Part shown: positions 6,177 to 6,343 of the stretch, one piece after another
Numbering within the stretch: position 1 is the first letter of the stretch
How the letters are laid out: every line of letters starts with the position of its first letter
From: CAYGAW01 sp964347945
Lineage (GTDB): Bacteria > Chloroflexota > Anaerolineae > UBA7937 > B3-Chlor
Direction of reading: 5' to 3'
DNA: 6,343 bases
NCBI GenBank assembly: GCA_964347945.1
Contig: CAYGAW010000199.1
Span: 1 to 6,343, forward strand
The notes under the pieces: generated by a model
What the model saw: only the letters and a program-made list of their open reading frames with translations
The model's database searches: none
Told to the model about the DNA's origin: nothing
Made by a program: the position numbers and the translations under genes

Positions 6177-6230
6177 GAGTACTCTGAGTAGCTGCGGAGC
6201 GCAGTGGAGGGCCGCAGAGTATCGAAGGAT
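6175..6230. repeat. Composite interspersed repeat with ctgagta motif
   Basis: A 7-nt direct repeat, CTGAGTA, occurs at 6175-6181 and 6184-6190. CTGCGG (6192-6197) can pair with CCGCAG (6212-6217), and ACTCT (6181-6185) with AGAGT (6216-6220), forming an imperfect stem. The tail gtatcgaaggat (6219-6230) together with 'ctgagtag' resembles a widespread intergenic repeat type that I recall from environmental bacterial genomes. No transposase is nearby. The exact boundaries are uncertain. Confidence 0.55.
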
Positions 6231-6343
6231 GCGGGTGACCCCACCACCTCTCCGTGCCCTGGTCCCTCGTACTCATCAGAGAGCGGCGCAAGGGACTGTC
6301 CTGCGACGGTAGACTGTGCGCGGCGAGACGAGTCCCAGAAGGA

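Larger units (their letters stand above)
5981..6343. other. Intergenic region with promoter and repeats
   Basis: No gene is supported over this 363-nt stretch. It contains the dinG promoter (right next to the gene), hairpins at 6123-6145 and 6160-6176, and a composite repeat at 6175-6230. The last 110 nt hold only a wide inverted repeat, GGGACT (6292-6297) and AGTCCC (6331-6336). A minus-strand frame is open from the window edge to a TAG at 6086-6088, but it runs straight through all the repeats. A 45-codon plus-strand frame (6022-6159), with AAGGA before its ATG, also ends in a hairpin. Neither is called as a gene. Confidence 0.6.

Noticed and set aside
6265..6285. Minus-strand CTGATGAG, resembling a hammerhead ribozyme core
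   Set aside because: The required GAAA part of the core and the flanking stems are missing.

Overview
The window (6343 bp) is moderately GC-rich bacterial DNA. It carries four genes, all on the minus strand, flanked at both ends by intergenic DNA full of short hairpin repeats. I lean towards a Chloroflexota-like lineage (Anaerolineae or a relative). The reasons are a DUF6125-type protein, an exonuclease-DinG fusion that keeps Fe-S cysteines, GTG starts, and REP-like hairpins of the kind I associate with such genomes. This placement is an inference from overall character, not from a marker gene.

Layout, following minus-strand transcription from the right. Positions 5981-6343 hold no supported gene. 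They contain a promoter next to dinG, an inverted repeat overlapping it, two compact hairpins and a composite 'ctgagta' repeat. Next come three overlapping genes: an exonuclease-helicase of the DinG family (3134-5980), an ADP-ribosylglycohydrolase (2169-3134, sharing one base with dinG in a TAGTG junction) and a PrsW-family intramembrane metalloprotease (944-2185, overlapping its neighbour by 17 nt). The overlaps imply one transcript with coupled translation. A 185-nt spacer with nothing recognisable follows. Then comes a small DUF6125-type gene (255-758) with its own strong Shine-Dalgarno. Positions 1-254 are a cluster of hairpins, including two identical 25-nt copies.

How the genes may work together: DinG-type proteins unwind or degrade damaged or structured nucleic acid, ADP-ribosylglycohydrolases remove ADP-ribose from modified targets, and PrsW proteases act in membrane stress signalling in Bacillus. 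A stress- or damage-responsive operon is a reasonable hypothesis, but only the physical coupling is seen directly. The most distinctive observations are the complete DEDDh exonuclease plus four-cysteine helicase in one protein, and the likely leaderless start of dinG: a perfect TATAAT lies 6 nt before the GTG, with an in-frame stop just upstream. The others are the inverted repeat at that promoter and the hairpin clusters on both flanks. I see no CRISPR array, tRNA, rRNA, transposase gene or phage gene.
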